Source of the DNA: Baffinella frigidus
Taxonomy: Eukaryota > Cryptophyceae > Cryptomonadales > Baffinellaceae
NCBI GenBank assembly: GCA_026770585.1
Contig: MU646377.1
Location: 848,279 to 861,033, forward strand
Reading direction: 5' to 3'
Length of the DNA: 12,755 bases
A model generated the notes under the pieces. It searched no databases and had not been told where the DNA came from. It saw nothing but the letters and a program-made list of their open reading frames with translations. Below, one piece after another: positions 1 to 7,265 of the stretch; position 1 is the first letter of the stretch, and each line of letters begins with the position of its first letter. Both the position numbers and the translations under genes were made by a program.

Positions 1-173
1 TGGGGGTTTGGGTTTGGGGGTTGGGGTTTGGGGTTCTGACCAAGAAGGAGATTTCCGCGACGTCCACGGTTTCGTCCTGCAGACCACACACAGGTTACGG
101 TTTCGGGGTTCGGGATTCGGATTTCGGGTTTCGGGTAGTCTGCGTAGTCTGTATGTGACACGAAATCGAGTTG

Positions 174-241
174 AACCTTTTAAAACGCCCCAATCTATTT
201 CTGGTTTCAGCCTAAACCTTTTCAAACGCCCCAATCTATTT
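174..241. repeat. 27-bp direct repeat pair with nested inverted repeat
   Basis: Positions 174-200 and 215-241 match at 26 of 27 bases (core AAACGCCCCAATCTATTT), a 41-bp offset. Overlapping the second copy, CAGCCTAAAC (208-217) is complementary to GTTTAGGCTG (247-256), a 10-bp perfect inverted repeat. The island lies inside the telomere-like array. No function is recognised. Confidence 0.75.
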
Positions 242-1214
242 TTAAAGTTTAGGCTGGGAATCGTTCATTTCTGGAGAGAATGCTTGGAATTAATTGACTT
301 TGACTTCAGATGGCTGCCCCAAGAGGTGCGCGGTTACATGGATAAGAAGTTTAGCCCTCTTGCGTAGGATTAGGGTTTCGGGTTTCGGGTTTTGGGTCAG
401 AAACAGGCCAGGGTTCCGGGTTTCAAGTTTCGGGTTTCGGGTTTCAAGTTTCGGGATTCGGGGTTCAAGTTTCGGGTTTAGGGTTTAGGGTTTAGGGTTT
501 AGGGATGATGGTTTAGGGCCTAGGGTTTAGGGTTGAGGGGTAAGTACGTGCGGCGATGCGCTGACTGCGTTCCGTCCAAGGTTCGTCACCGCGAGACTGT
601 GAAGCACTTGCGTCCTGTTTCGATTTCAGGTTTCGGTTTTTTGGGGGGGTTTTGGGGGGGGGGGTTGGGTTTGGGGTTTAGGATTTAGGGTTTGGTGTTT
701 AGGGTTTTGGGTTTGGGGTTTGGGGTTTTGGGGGTTTTGGGATTGGGTTTCGAGTTTGGGGTTTGGGGTTTCGAGTTCAGGGTTTGGGGTTCCGGGTTTA
801 GGGTTTTGGGTTTTGGGTTTAGGGTTTTGGGTTTTGGGTTTTGGGTTTGGGGTTTGGTGTTTGGGGTGTAGTGTTTAGGGTTTGGGGACACACTGCCCTC
901 TGTAGAACTTGGTGTCGCGTCCGAGCTCGATTGTGTCCGTCGCGGAATCCAGGCGCCATCTCCACCCACCCTGTGCGAGGGTTTAGGGTGTGGGGTTTAG
1001 GTTTTAGGGTTTGGGGTTTGAGGCTTAGGGTTTGGGGTTTGGGGTTTAGGGGTTGGGGTTTAGGGCTTAGGGTTTCAGGGTTTAGGGTTAGGGTTTAGGG
1101 TTTAGGGTTCATGGTTTAGAGTTTAGGGTTTAGATTTTAGGTTTTAGGTTTTAGGTTTTAGGGTTTAGGGTTCAGGGTTTAGGGTTTGGAGTTCAGGGTT
1201 TAGGGTTTAGGGTC

Positions 1215-1351
1215 TGACCTCCATCCAAGTTAACTCCAGAAATGGTCAGAGCCCAAATTTGAAAAGTGCAGGGTTTACGTTTTAGAGTTTAGGGTTTAGG
1301 GTTCAGGGTTCAGGGTTTAGGGTTCGACCTCCATCCAAGCTGCCCCAGAAT
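1215..1351. repeat. Repeated island sequence GACCTCCATCCAAG
   Basis: Two islands in the heptamer array begin with the same motif. GACCTCCATCCAAG occurs at 1216-1229 and 1326-1339, followed by weaker similarity (CTCCAGAAATG versus CCCCAGAATTG). This suggests that array and island were duplicated together by unequal exchange or conversion. Confidence 0.65.
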
Positions 1352-2102
1352 TGAATAACGCCCACGATGACATCCGCACCGCTGAGACGAAAAGCGACCT
1401 GGTTTGGGTTTAGAGTTTAGGGTTTGGGGTTTGGGGTTTGGGGTTTGGGGTTTGGGGTTTGGGGTTTATGGTGTGGGGTTTGGGGTTTGGGGTTCATGGT
1501 TTAGGATTTAGGGTTTGGCGGTTGGGGTTTGGTGTTTCGGGTTTCGGGATTAGGGTTTCGAGTTTCGGGTTTCGGGTTTCGGGGTTCGGGTCTAGGAATT
1601 CAGGTTTCGAGTTTGGGCGGTTGGGGTTTGGGGTTTGGGGCTTAGTGTTTTAGGGTTTGAGGTTTAGGGTCATTGTTTGGGGTTTGGGGATTAGAATGTA
1701 GGGTTTAGGGTGACCGGAGCGAAAACTTGCTCCGAGGGTGCCTCTTATCCCACCCCCACATCCATCCTGCCGAGGTATAATGTGTTACAGTTTGTTACAT
1801 TTTTTATAGTACAACCGAGTTACAATAATTTGTTCTGGAGCTTTCAGTCACGTCCAAAGAAAATGTGTAGTAAGTTTCGTGCACTCGCGAGATTCCGGAG
1901 CATTTAAAATAAATGTCTGGCGGGATGAAATTGGTGATGTGATCGGGAGATTGGCTGAAACGCTTTACAAACACTAGTATGGTCCACTTGTGTGGCAATT
2001 TTCGTTGCCAGGCACGAGTACATCTACCTGCTCACTTTTGAGGACCTACCGCTATTCCGAGGCGGGCTCGTCTCAAGGCTCATAGACTTTTGGATCACTC
2101 AT

Positions 2103-2301
2103 CTCTAGGCTTGAGAGCAATAACAACCAACCCTCACGGGAGGACCAAATGATCAATTTTGTATTTGAGGATTTACCCCAACAGGCCCCCCACATCCGGT
2201 CTGTCGGGATAAATCGAAAATATAAAATCGATCATCTGGTCCTCCCGTGAAGGTTGGTGGAAAGAAGAAAAAGAAATGAAGCTCTAGGCTTGAGAGAAAT
2301 A
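2103..2301. repeat. 20-bp direct repeats flanking a foldback element
   Basis: CTCTAGGCTTGAGAG is present at 2103-2117 and 2282-2296. The extended 20-bp copies (2103-2122 and 2282-2301) differ at one base. They bracket the hairpin at 2124-2260. Twenty bases is long for a target duplication of a small foldback element, so this may be an older local duplication. Confidence 0.7.
2124..2260. mobile_element. Foldback (long hairpin) element, copy H1
   Basis: Left arm 2124-2186 is complementary to right arm 2199-2260, leaving a loop of about 12 bases. With one small length difference, eight substitutions separate the arms and seven are transitions. The ends read CAACCAACC and GGTTGGTGG. The motif TGTCGGGATAAATCGAAAA (2202-2220) recurs with three transitions in the second hairpin at 6401-6419, and both hairpins are close in length (137 and 142 bp) with similar ends. 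This marks a family of short non-coding foldback elements. A transcript would form a near-continuous 60-bp stem, so a small-RNA precursor is an alternative reading. Confidence 0.75.
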
Positions 2302-2370
2302 GAGAAGAACCCGGTTATGGAACCGTACCTGCCATGATTTCTCCCATGTCTCTTGTCATCGGATCCTGGT

Positions 2371-2524
2371 AAGGGTGTGGGGGTTGGGGTTTAGGGTTCA
2401 GGGTGAAGGGTTTATGGTTTGGGGTTTGGGGGTTAGGGTTTAGGGTTTAGGGTTTAGGGTTTGGGGTTCGGGGTTTGAGGTTTAGGGTTTAGGGTTTAGA
2501 ATCAGGGTTTAGGGTTTAGGGGTT
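2371..2524 (+). repeat. Telomere-like heptamer block II
   Basis: TTTAGGG and TTTGGGG heptamers with the G-rich strand on +, degenerate at both edges. Confidence 0.85.
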
Positions 2525-2593
2525 TACAATACAAGCAGCTGTGAACAACATGTTAAAATATTTCGACTTCGGGACCCGCACCGTTGTCCTTTT

Positions 2594-2734
2594 CGCCCGG
2601 GATTTCCGGGCGACATTCCGGTTGGAATCCACAGCAATGGATAAGATGTTTACCAGCAAAGTTTAGATAGACCGTTTCCCGAAGTCACCGGTGGCTGTCT
2701 ATTCCAACCGGAATCTCGCCCGGAAATCCGGGCG
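2594..2734. repeat. Long inverted repeat (hairpin H3), compound stem
   Basis: A 42-bp left arm (2594-2635) pairs with 2694-2734, with a 58-base loop. Each arm starts with its own small palindrome: CGCCCGGAAATCCGGGCG at 2717-2734 folds on itself, and its counterpart at 2594-2612 nearly does, so the structure is a compound or cruciform stem. Length (141 bp) is like the two foldback elements but the sequence is not obviously the same family. Part of it (about 2596-2690) resembles 6490-6575 (shared CACAGCAAYGG and ACCGTTTCC), so it is dispersed in this region. Confidence 0.7.
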
Positions 2735-2754
2735 TATAGCCCGGAAAGTAGTTA

Positions 2755-2815
2755 AGGGAGCGTACCCACACGAGCTGGTATATACGTCCATCAGGTTTCT
2801 AATGTGCGATGCTAC
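2755..2815 (-). pseudogene. Frameshifted coding remnant, copy 1
   Basis: The minus strand reads A-S-H-I-R-N-L-M-D-V, then shifts frame relative to the second copy at 3003-3077 because a 16-base net deletion removes most of the residues between DV and YQLVWVRS. In the shared codons the two copies differ at seven bases, and every one is a third codon position: six are silent and one is Ile/Met. This pattern is expected of protein-coding ancestry and not of a neutral repeat. The family is not recognised. No start codon or clear splice sites can be assigned, so this is a remnant or an exon fragment. Confidence 0.5.
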
Positions 2816-2826
2816 TTCGCAAGGCG

Positions 2827-2935
2827 TCCATCTAAAAAAAATCTGGTACAAAACCAGGTATGTTAACCGCCTAAAAGTGAGGTAAGCTCAGAAATGGCTT
2901 CACGCCCTACGCAAATCTGAGATGGAATCTGTGGC
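2827..2935. repeat. Dispersed repeat, also at 10767-10860
   Basis: From CCATCTAAAA through CCTAAAAGT to AAATCTGA this stretch aligns with 10767-10860 with several small gaps. The two copies lie 7.9 kb apart. No terminal repeats are visible, so it is an old duplicated segment or fragment of an unrecognised element. Confidence 0.5.
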
Positions 2936-3002
2936 GGGCCGCGAAGAGAGTGCACGGGACGCGCAGGGTGGGGGTGTGGCGTTGAGTGCGTAGAGCGGAG
3001 GG

Positions 3003-3077
3003 AGGGAACGTACCCATACGAGTTGGTATTTCCCGCTGCCCCACCCGACGTCGATGAGGTTTCTGATGTGCGATGCT
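3003..3077 (-). pseudogene. Coding remnant, copy 2 (ASHIRNLIDV...YQLVWVRS)
   Basis: Minus-strand translation gives ASHIRNLIDV, then GWGSGK, then YQLVWVRS, open for about 60 codons (2900-3082) with no ATG at the front. It is the less damaged partner of 2755-2815. Differences between the two copies fall only at third codon positions, which is the main reason to call it coding-derived. LIDVGWGSGKY superficially resembles the glycine-rich SAM-binding loop of class I methyltransferases (usual form DVGCGxG), but the copy is too short to support that and the glycine-rich stretch is absent from copy 1. It may be one exon of a larger gene whose other parts are elsewhere. Confidence 0.45.
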
Positions 3078-3099
3078 TGCACTGAGGGCTTCTGTTCTC

Positions 3100-3205
3100 G
3101 AGGGGTTGGGGATTAGGGTGTAGGGTTTAGGTTTTAGGGTTTAGGTTTTAGGTTTTAGGTTTTAGGTTTTAGGTTTTGGGGTTTACGGTTTGGGGTTAGG
3201 GATAA
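3100..3205 (+). repeat. Telomere-like block III with TTTTAGG variant
   Basis: Contains several consecutive TTTTAGG heptamers (about 3135-3175), a variant in which one G of TTTAGGG is replaced by T. The G-rich strand is on +. Confidence 0.8.
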
Positions 3206-3354
3206 AGGTCAATTTCCTGATGAGGGTCGGGGTTCAGTGTTCAGGTTTCAGGGCACCCCACGTCAATCAGGTTACACTGTCGGTTTCTGCGCTCGAGTGT
3301 TCAGGGTTTAGGGTGCAGGGTAGTGCAAAGCCCAACTCTCACGAGGAGCCTTCA

Positions 3355-3412
3355 AAAGTTAACACGCCGATTCCTCAAGTCAACACGCCCTAACTCTCAC
3401 GGGGAGTTGAAA
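3355..3412. repeat. Direct repeats CTCTCACGRGGAG / AAGTYAACACGCC
   Basis: CTCTCACGAGGAG (about 3336-3348) recurs as CTCTCACGGGGAG (about 3395-3407) and in part as CTCTCACGGGGGG at about 3626. AAGTTAACACGCC and AAGTCAACACGCC lie between. These belong to the repeated unit whose coding-like part starts at 3416. Confidence 0.6.
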
Positions 3413-3415
3413 TAC

Positions 3416-3490
3416 CGGAACCTCCGTTTCGCGTCCCCCGAAGTCGATGGAAAACACTCCAGAAACCTCCCCAGCGTCCATAAAAACGTC
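3416..3490 (-). pseudogene. Exon-like unit R1 (GEVSGVF family), 5' half missing
   Basis: Twenty-five minus-strand codons: DVFMDAGEVSGVF, then SIDFGGRETEVP. Against R2 (3650-3757), seven codons differ silently at the third position (in A, G, E, V, S, G and R) while the core GEVSGVF and DFG are unchanged, indicating coding ancestry. The unit ends in CCG followed by GTATTT, a donor-like sequence at the same place as in R2. The upstream half present in R2 and R4 is lost, and the codon before DV is TAG, which could also be the AG of an acceptor. The protein family is not recognised. Confidence 0.5.
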
Positions 3491-3512
3491 CTAACTCCGT
3501 CCCAGCCTATTT

Positions 3513-3535
3513 GGTCTCACGATTTTGGTGAGACC
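3513..3535. repeat. Perfect 8-bp hairpin GGTCTCAC/GTGAGACC
   Basis: GGTCTCAC (3513-3520) pairs with GTGAGACC (3528-3535) across a 7-base loop. A second inverted repeat, AAGTTGAC (3554-3561) and GTCAACTT (3586-3593), follows. Both lie between units R1 and R2, in the position of an intron if those units are exons. Confidence 0.6.
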
Positions 3536-3649
3536 GGGCTCTTTTCCGCGCCAAAGTTGACGGATTCGCACTAAACACCCAGCGTGTCAACTTCAGAATA
3601 GTCTGCTAACCCGACTGAGGTAGAGCTCTCACGGGGGGGGGGGGCATAC

Positions 3650-3757
3650 CGGAATCGCGGCTTCTCGAGAACCGAAGTCGACAACAAACACTCCCGAGAC
3701 TTCTCCCGCGTCCTTGAGAACGTCCACCAGGGTCATCTTGATCGGCTTTGTGTACAC
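3650..3757 (-). CDS. Putative 36-codon exon R2, best-preserved copy of the GEVSGVF unit
   Basis: Minus-strand reading is VYTKPIKMTLVDVLKDAG, then EVSGVFVVDFGSREAAIP, 36 codons without a stop. It is preceded by TTTGCTGCAG, a good 3' splice-site context, and followed by GTATGC, a donor-like start, so the exon would be 108 nt and phase 0 at both ends, as expected for an exon that can be duplicated in tandem. The codon before CTGCAG in frame runs into TGA, so the frame does not extend upstream. R1, R3 and R4 are diverged copies within 700 bp. I do not recognise the family. It could equally be a fragment captured by a repeat, but silent third-position change favours a coding past. Confidence 0.45.
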
Positions 3758-3883
3758 CTGCAGCAAACGTGTTCACGAGAAAATATTTTTACGATTCGCG
3801 TCCCCTCAACACGTCCGCCCCACGACACGACTGGTACTAACTGGACACGGCGCGTCCATACTCTGGTAAGAACTGGACACGCC

Positions 3884-3940
3884 AAACACTCCCGAGACCT
3901 CTCCAGGGTCCATGATACCGTCTACGAGAGTCATCGGGAC
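3884..3940 (-). pseudogene. Exon-like unit R3 (MTLVDGIMDPGEVSGVF)
   Basis: Minus strand after GCTGCAG reads VPMTLVDGIMDPGEVSGVF, then continues open as GVSSSYQSMD. Compared with R2, the VYTKPIK segment is shortened to VP. T, L, V and E codons differ silently, and the VDFG end has been replaced by a segment containing an imperfect duplication of GTGTCCAGTT with TACCAG. The downstream donor is not evident. Confidence 0.45.
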
Positions 3941-4010
3941 CTGCAGCGAAACATGAAAGGGTGGACATCCTATTTCCACCGTCAACCTTATGCCGGCATC
4001 CCGTATCACC

Positions 4011-4059
4011 CTACGGTAGCACCCTACCGAAGTATTACCTACGGTAGCACCCTACCGAA
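4011..4059. repeat. 21-bp direct repeat, 28-bp spacing
   Basis: CTACGGTAGCACCCTACCGA is repeated at 4011 and 4039. Each copy contains CGGTAG and CTACCG separated by four bases, so each can also form a small hairpin. It lies between units R3 and R4. Confidence 0.75.
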
Positions 4060-4077
4060 TGCCAAAGTTTAGGACAG

Positions 4078-4137
4078 GACTTCTCCAGCGTCCGTGAGAA
4101 AGACCACGAGGGTCATTGTGCCCGGCGGTGTGTACAC
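4078..4137 (-). pseudogene. Exon-like unit R4 (VYTPPGTMTLV...DAGEV), truncated
   Basis: After GTGTGCTGCAG the minus strand reads VYTPPGTMTLVVFLTDAGEV and then meets L-S-stop. The front half matches R2 closely (VYT, P, MTLV, DAGEV), while the SGVFxVDFG end is destroyed. Intronic sequence just upstream of CTGCAG also aligns with R2 (CAAACGTGTTCACGAGAA against CACACACCACTCAGAGAA on +), so the duplicated unit includes flanking non-coding DNA. A 65-codon open frame with an ATG at 4349-4351 ends at 4154, just upstream of R4 on this strand, but nothing shows that it is joined to R4. Confidence 0.45.
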
Positions 4138-4159
4138 CTGCAGCACACACCACTCAGAG

Positions 4160-4500
4160 AAGGCTATCGGGACCACGTCTGAACCGGAATTGGACCCTTT
4201 TCTTTAATTTGCATTGGAAATTGGTCACGTTGCCCCGGCTATCCGGGGCTGAGTGGTCATCGTAGCCTCCTGAGCAGTGTACGTGAGAAGTTTTCACGAT
4301 TTGATTCAGTTCGATCGGTGAGCGGCGTGGCACCGAACACCCAACACCCATCCCTACCCTTCAATCTGGCCCTGCCGTCCAGCTCTTGGAATCATGGGTT
4401 GCCCGGTGGTCAGTTATGGCGGGAATCAATAGATCCTCAAGGTCCTGAACGTGCGCTTTGCGCAAGCACCCCCTAGAGGATGGCACTGCTGCACTTCGGT
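4160..4500. other. Unique spacer, no supported feature
   Basis: About 340 bp of non-telomeric sequence between the R units and the next heptamer block. A minus-strand frame from 4351 to 4154 is open for 65 codons but has no recognisable domain, and its length is unremarkable. Confidence 0.5.
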
Positions 4501-4502
4501 TG

Positions 4503-4797
4503 ATGGTTTAGGGTTTAGGGTTTAGGGTTTAGGGTTTGGGGTTTAGGGTTTGGGGTTTAGGGTTTAGGGTCTGTCATGACTGGGAGCACGTTTGAATGCT
4601 TGGGAGATAGGGGTTCGGGTTTCGGGTTGCGGTTTTCGGATTCACGGTGTCGGGTTTCGGGTTCAGGATTTCGGATTTAGGGGTTGGGGTTCAGGGTTCA
4701 GGGTTCAGGGTTTGGGGTTTAGGCGAGAGTTTTGGGGTTGAGGGTTTACAAGGAGGTTAAGGGTTTAGGGTTTACAAGGGGTTCAGGGTTTGGAGGC
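4503..4797 (+). repeat. Telomere-like block IV
   Basis: Four perfect TTTAGGG heptamers occur from 4507, followed by TTTGGGG, TTTCGGG and TTCAGGG variants, with a short unique insertion near 4567-4605. Confidence 0.85.
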
Positions 4798-5452
4798 AAC
4801 CAGAAGCTACTCGCGCGTGCGGACACTGCCCGGAAATAGGGTTTAGGTTCTAGGGTTCTAGGGTTCTAGGATTTCGGGTTTCGGGTTTAGGGCTGAGGGT
4901 TTAGGGTTCAGGGTTCAGGGTTCAGGGTTCAGGGTTCAGGGTTCAGGGTTTAGGGTTCAGGGTTTAGGGTTCAGGGTTTACCAGGAGCCATTCGGGCGTG
5001 CGGATAGTGTCCGGAAATAGGGTTTCGGGTTTAGGGTTTAGGGTTTAGGGTTTCGGGTTTCGGGTTCTAGGGTTCAGGGTTCAGGGTTTAGGGTTTAGGG
5101 TTCTAGGGGTGCGGGTTTCGGGTTTAGGGTTTGGAGTTTCAAGTTTACCAGGAGCCACTCGGGCGTGCGGATAGAGTCCTGCAAAGCCGGCCGTCGCAGC
5201 ATCCGCACCTTGTTTCGGGGTTACGCTTCAACAGGAGGCTGCTCCAACACCCTTTCAAAATGTCGATTGCAGGAGGTTTGTATGGGAGTTGGTCACGTGG
5301 CCGCCCAAAAAGCGGGCGGGGACGTAAAAATCCAATGAAAGTTACTACACACTGCCCAACTTGTACAGCTTTTGGGTTTAAAAAAGGGTGCTTGGTCCGC
5401 CTCCTGTGGTCAGGCGTGCGGATTGTGTCCTGCAAAGCCGGCATCCGAACCT
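4798..5452 (+). repeat. Four copies of a ~42-bp spacer repeat within heptamer DNA
   Basis: The motif CGGGCGTGCGGATAGTGTCC with ACCAGGAGCCA before it is found at about 4798-4840, 4978-5020, 5146-5180 and 5398-5440 (the last weaker on its left). The first two end in GGAAATAGGG and run into heptamers. The last two share TCCTGCAAAGCCGGC. The blocks between are TTCAGGG-rich (4902-4980) and TTTCGGG/TTTAGGG-rich (5020-5140). This is a higher-order subtelomeric satellite. Reading frames through it are repeat translations. Confidence 0.75.
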
Positions 5453-5459
5453 GGCTGAA

Positions 5460-5640
5460 AGGGTTTGGGGTTTCGGGTCTAGGGTTTGGGGTTTGGGGTT
5501 TAGGGTTTGGGGTTTGGGGGTTCGGGTTCAGGGTTTGGGGTTTAGGGTTTAGGGTTTAGGGTTGAGGGTTTTAGGGTTTTAGGGTTCCTGGTTTAGGGGT
5601 TCGGGTGTAGGGTCTATTGTTTAGGGATTCTGGTTTAGGA
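5460..5640 (+). repeat. Telomere-like block V
   Basis: TTTGGGG, TTTAGGG and TTTTAGGG heptamers and octamers, G-rich strand on +. Confidence 0.85.
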
Positions 5641-5647
5641 TATATGA

Positions 5648-5864
5648 ATAACACCCTGATCTCTTTCCTGACCCACACCTTGGTTTCAGGTCTCGGGTTT
5701 CAAGTTTCGGGTTTCAGGTTTCAGGTTTCGGGTGTGCAACCTTGATCGCTTTCCCGGCCCACACCTTGGTTTCGTGTTCCGTGTTCCGTGATCCGTGTTT
5801 CGGGTTGCGGGTTTCGGGTTTCGGGTGTGCAACCTTGATCGCTTTCCCGATCCACGTATTTCCG
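5648..5864 (+). repeat. Three copies of a ~40-bp repeat, 83-93 bp apart
   Basis: CTTTCCNGRCCCACACCTTG preceded by CCTTGATCG or a close form lies at about 5648-5685, 5737-5775 and 5830-5860. TTTCGGG variants fill the gaps, including a run of GTGTTCCGTG forms at about 5775-5795. Confidence 0.7.
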
Positions 5865-5906
5865 TCGCCGGTCGTTGCCTCGCATACCTCGTTTGAAAAC
5901 TCCTGG

Positions 5907-5982
5907 TTAAGGGTTTAGGGTTTAGGGTTTAGGGTTTAGGGTTTAGGGTTTAGGGTTTAGGGTTTAGGGTTTAGGGTTTAGG
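5907..5982 (+). repeat. Canonical TTTAGGG array, nine perfect units
   Basis: 5914-5976 is nine perfect TTTAGGG heptamers, preceded by TTAAGGG and followed by a partial unit. This is the longest perfect run in the window and identifies the ancestral telomeric repeat. Confidence 0.95.
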
Positions 5983-6122
5983 ATTTCGAAGGTTTAGCAG
6001 ATTTAGAGTTTAGGGTTTAGAGTTTGAGGTTTACAAAGCGGGATTTGAAGGTTGAGACGGATTCGGGTTGGGGATTTGGAGGGATTAGGGTTCAGAAAGC
6101 GGGGTTTAGGGTTGAGGGTTTA

Positions 6123-6237
6123 GGGTTCAGGGTTCAGAACGTTCAGGGTTGAGGGTTCCGAACGTTTAGGGTTGAAGGTTCAGAACGTCTAGGGTTGAGG
6201 GTTCAGAACGTCTAGGGTTGAGGGTTCAGAACGTTTA
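6123..6237 (+). repeat. 23-bp tandem repeat, five units
   Basis: Five consecutive 23-bp units start at 6123, 6146, 6169, 6192 and 6215 with core GGGTTGAGGGTTCAGAACGT. Each contains two telomere-like hexamers plus the unrelated CAGAACGT, so a heptamer array with an interruption has been amplified as a unit. Confidence 0.85.
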
Positions 6238-6318
6238 GGGTTCAGGGTTTAGGATTCGAAGCTGAAACCGCCCCGCGTCGTCCGGATGGAGGAGCGGCCG
6301 GAGAAAGTAGCCGGCTAA

Positions 6319-6460
6319 CCACCAGCCATCCCAAGTGGCTCAAATAGTGCTCTGGGTCCTTTTCGATTTTACCTTGGAGCGGGGTCGGATCCGACCCCGA
6401 TGTCAAGGTAAATCGAAAAGGTCCCAGAGCACTATTTGAGCCACCTCCAAGGGCTAGTGG
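6319..6460. mobile_element. Foldback element, copy H2, inserted in repeat U0
   Basis: About 71 bp on each side fold back on a centre at GGGGTCGGATCCGACCCC (6381-6398). The stem from GTGGCTCAAATAGTGCTCTG (6335-6354) inward is nearly perfect, and the outer 16 bp are more diverged. Comparison with sister repeats U1 and U3 reconstructs the empty site GGCTAACCCCT: left flank GGCTAA, right flank AACCCCT, so AA is duplicated (AACC is possible if the ends are set two bases inward). It shares its inner motif and CCACYARCC end with H1. No protein is encoded, so mobilisation would need an enzyme supplied elsewhere. Confidence 0.8.
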
Positions 6461-7089
6461 AACCCCTTCGGATTGTTGCGCCGCAGGCTTCCCGATTTCG
6501 GGCGACTTCTCGTACAAATCCCCACAGCAACGGAAAACCCGCAATCGAAAGTCAACCGTTTCCATCAGAGAACGTTCGGCCGCGGTATAATCACTTGTAA
6601 AGTCACTCGGGGAAGAAAACCTGGAACCGCCCTGCGTCGTCAGGGTGAAGGAGCGGGCGGAAGAAGTAGCCGGCTAACCCCTCTGGGCACAGCCAGCTGC
6701 CCACCGTTTGAAACTCCTTGCTCGCGTGCACCACCTGTGATGCATCAATTCGTGCTTTCAGGGTTCATCCAGGGTTTTGAGATTTGGGGTCCAGGGTTGA
6801 AAGTAGTCGTCTAGCCCCTCGGGCGTAGCCAGCTGCTCACCGTTTGGAACTCCTCGCTTGCGTGGACCACCTGTGATGCATCCATCGGTGGTGTCAGGGT
6901 TTAAGGTTTGGGGTGTGGGGTTTGGGGCTGAGGGGCAGCGACGCTGAAGGCGAGAGTGTGTTATGAGAAACAGCAGTACGGCAGAAGTAGGCGTCTAACC
7001 CCTCCGGACAGATCCAGCAGCCCACCGTTTGAATCTCCTTGCTCGCGTGTACCACCTGCCATCATCATACTTTCAGGGCTTCACACACC

Positions 7090-7265
7090 CGGTGTTTGGG
7101 GTTTGGGTTTGGGGTGTGGGGTGTGGGGGTTTGGGATTTGGGGTGTGGGGTTTGGGGTGTGGGGTTTGGGGTGTGGGGTTTGGGGTTTGGGGTAGGGGGG
7201 TTGGGGTTTGGGGTTTGGGGTTTGGGGTCTAGGGGTTTGGGGTTTGGGGTCTAGGGGTTTAGGGT
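7090..7265 (+). repeat. TTTGGGG/TGTGGGG-rich heptamer block VI
   Basis: Almost pure G and T, dominated by TTTGGGG with interspersed TGTGGGG. Runs of four or more G on + make G-quadruplex formation plausible. Frames here translate only as GVWGLGF repeats. Confidence 0.85.

Larger units (their letters stand above)
1..1722 (+). repeat. Degenerate telomere-like heptamer array, block I
   Basis: Long runs of TTTAGGG-type heptamers with the G-rich strand on +. The fourth base varies: TTTGGGG dominates about 1420-1500, TTTTGGG about 800-845, TTTCGGG about 1545-1585, canonical TTTAGGG about 477-510. A TTTTAGG variant is tandem near 1135-1165. Islands of non-telomeric sequence lie at about 36-100, 130-365, 541-625, 890-978, 1215-1270 and 1325-1400. 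Open reading frames here only translate the heptamers into G, F, V, W and L strings and are not genes. This is interstitial or subtelomeric, not a clean chromosome end, because the repeats are diverged and interrupted. Confidence 0.9.
1723..2370. other. Unique spacer with no recognisable gene
   Basis: About 650 bp of AT-richer, non-telomeric sequence. Only short frames on both strands are present, and none shows biased codon use or a recognisable domain. The main structure in it is the foldback element at 2124-2260 and the 20-bp direct repeats beside it. Confidence 0.6.

Noticed and set aside
1438-1653. Open frames of G/F/V/W/L-rich peptide in the heptamer blocks (also at 841-1098, 7029-7254, 685-969 minus)
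   Set aside because: They translate a 7-bp repeat read in successive frames, giving a seven-residue peptide period. No composition or start context suggests a gene.
3003-3077. SAM-dependent methyltransferase motif (LIDVGWGSGKY)
   Set aside because: Only the short loop is similar, and the usual following strand and other motifs are absent. The second copy lacks the glycine-rich part.
3632-3644. Homopolymer G run as a functional element
   Set aside because: A run of 12 G within an intron-like gap, as elsewhere in the window; it could be polymorphic or a sequencing error, with no further signal.
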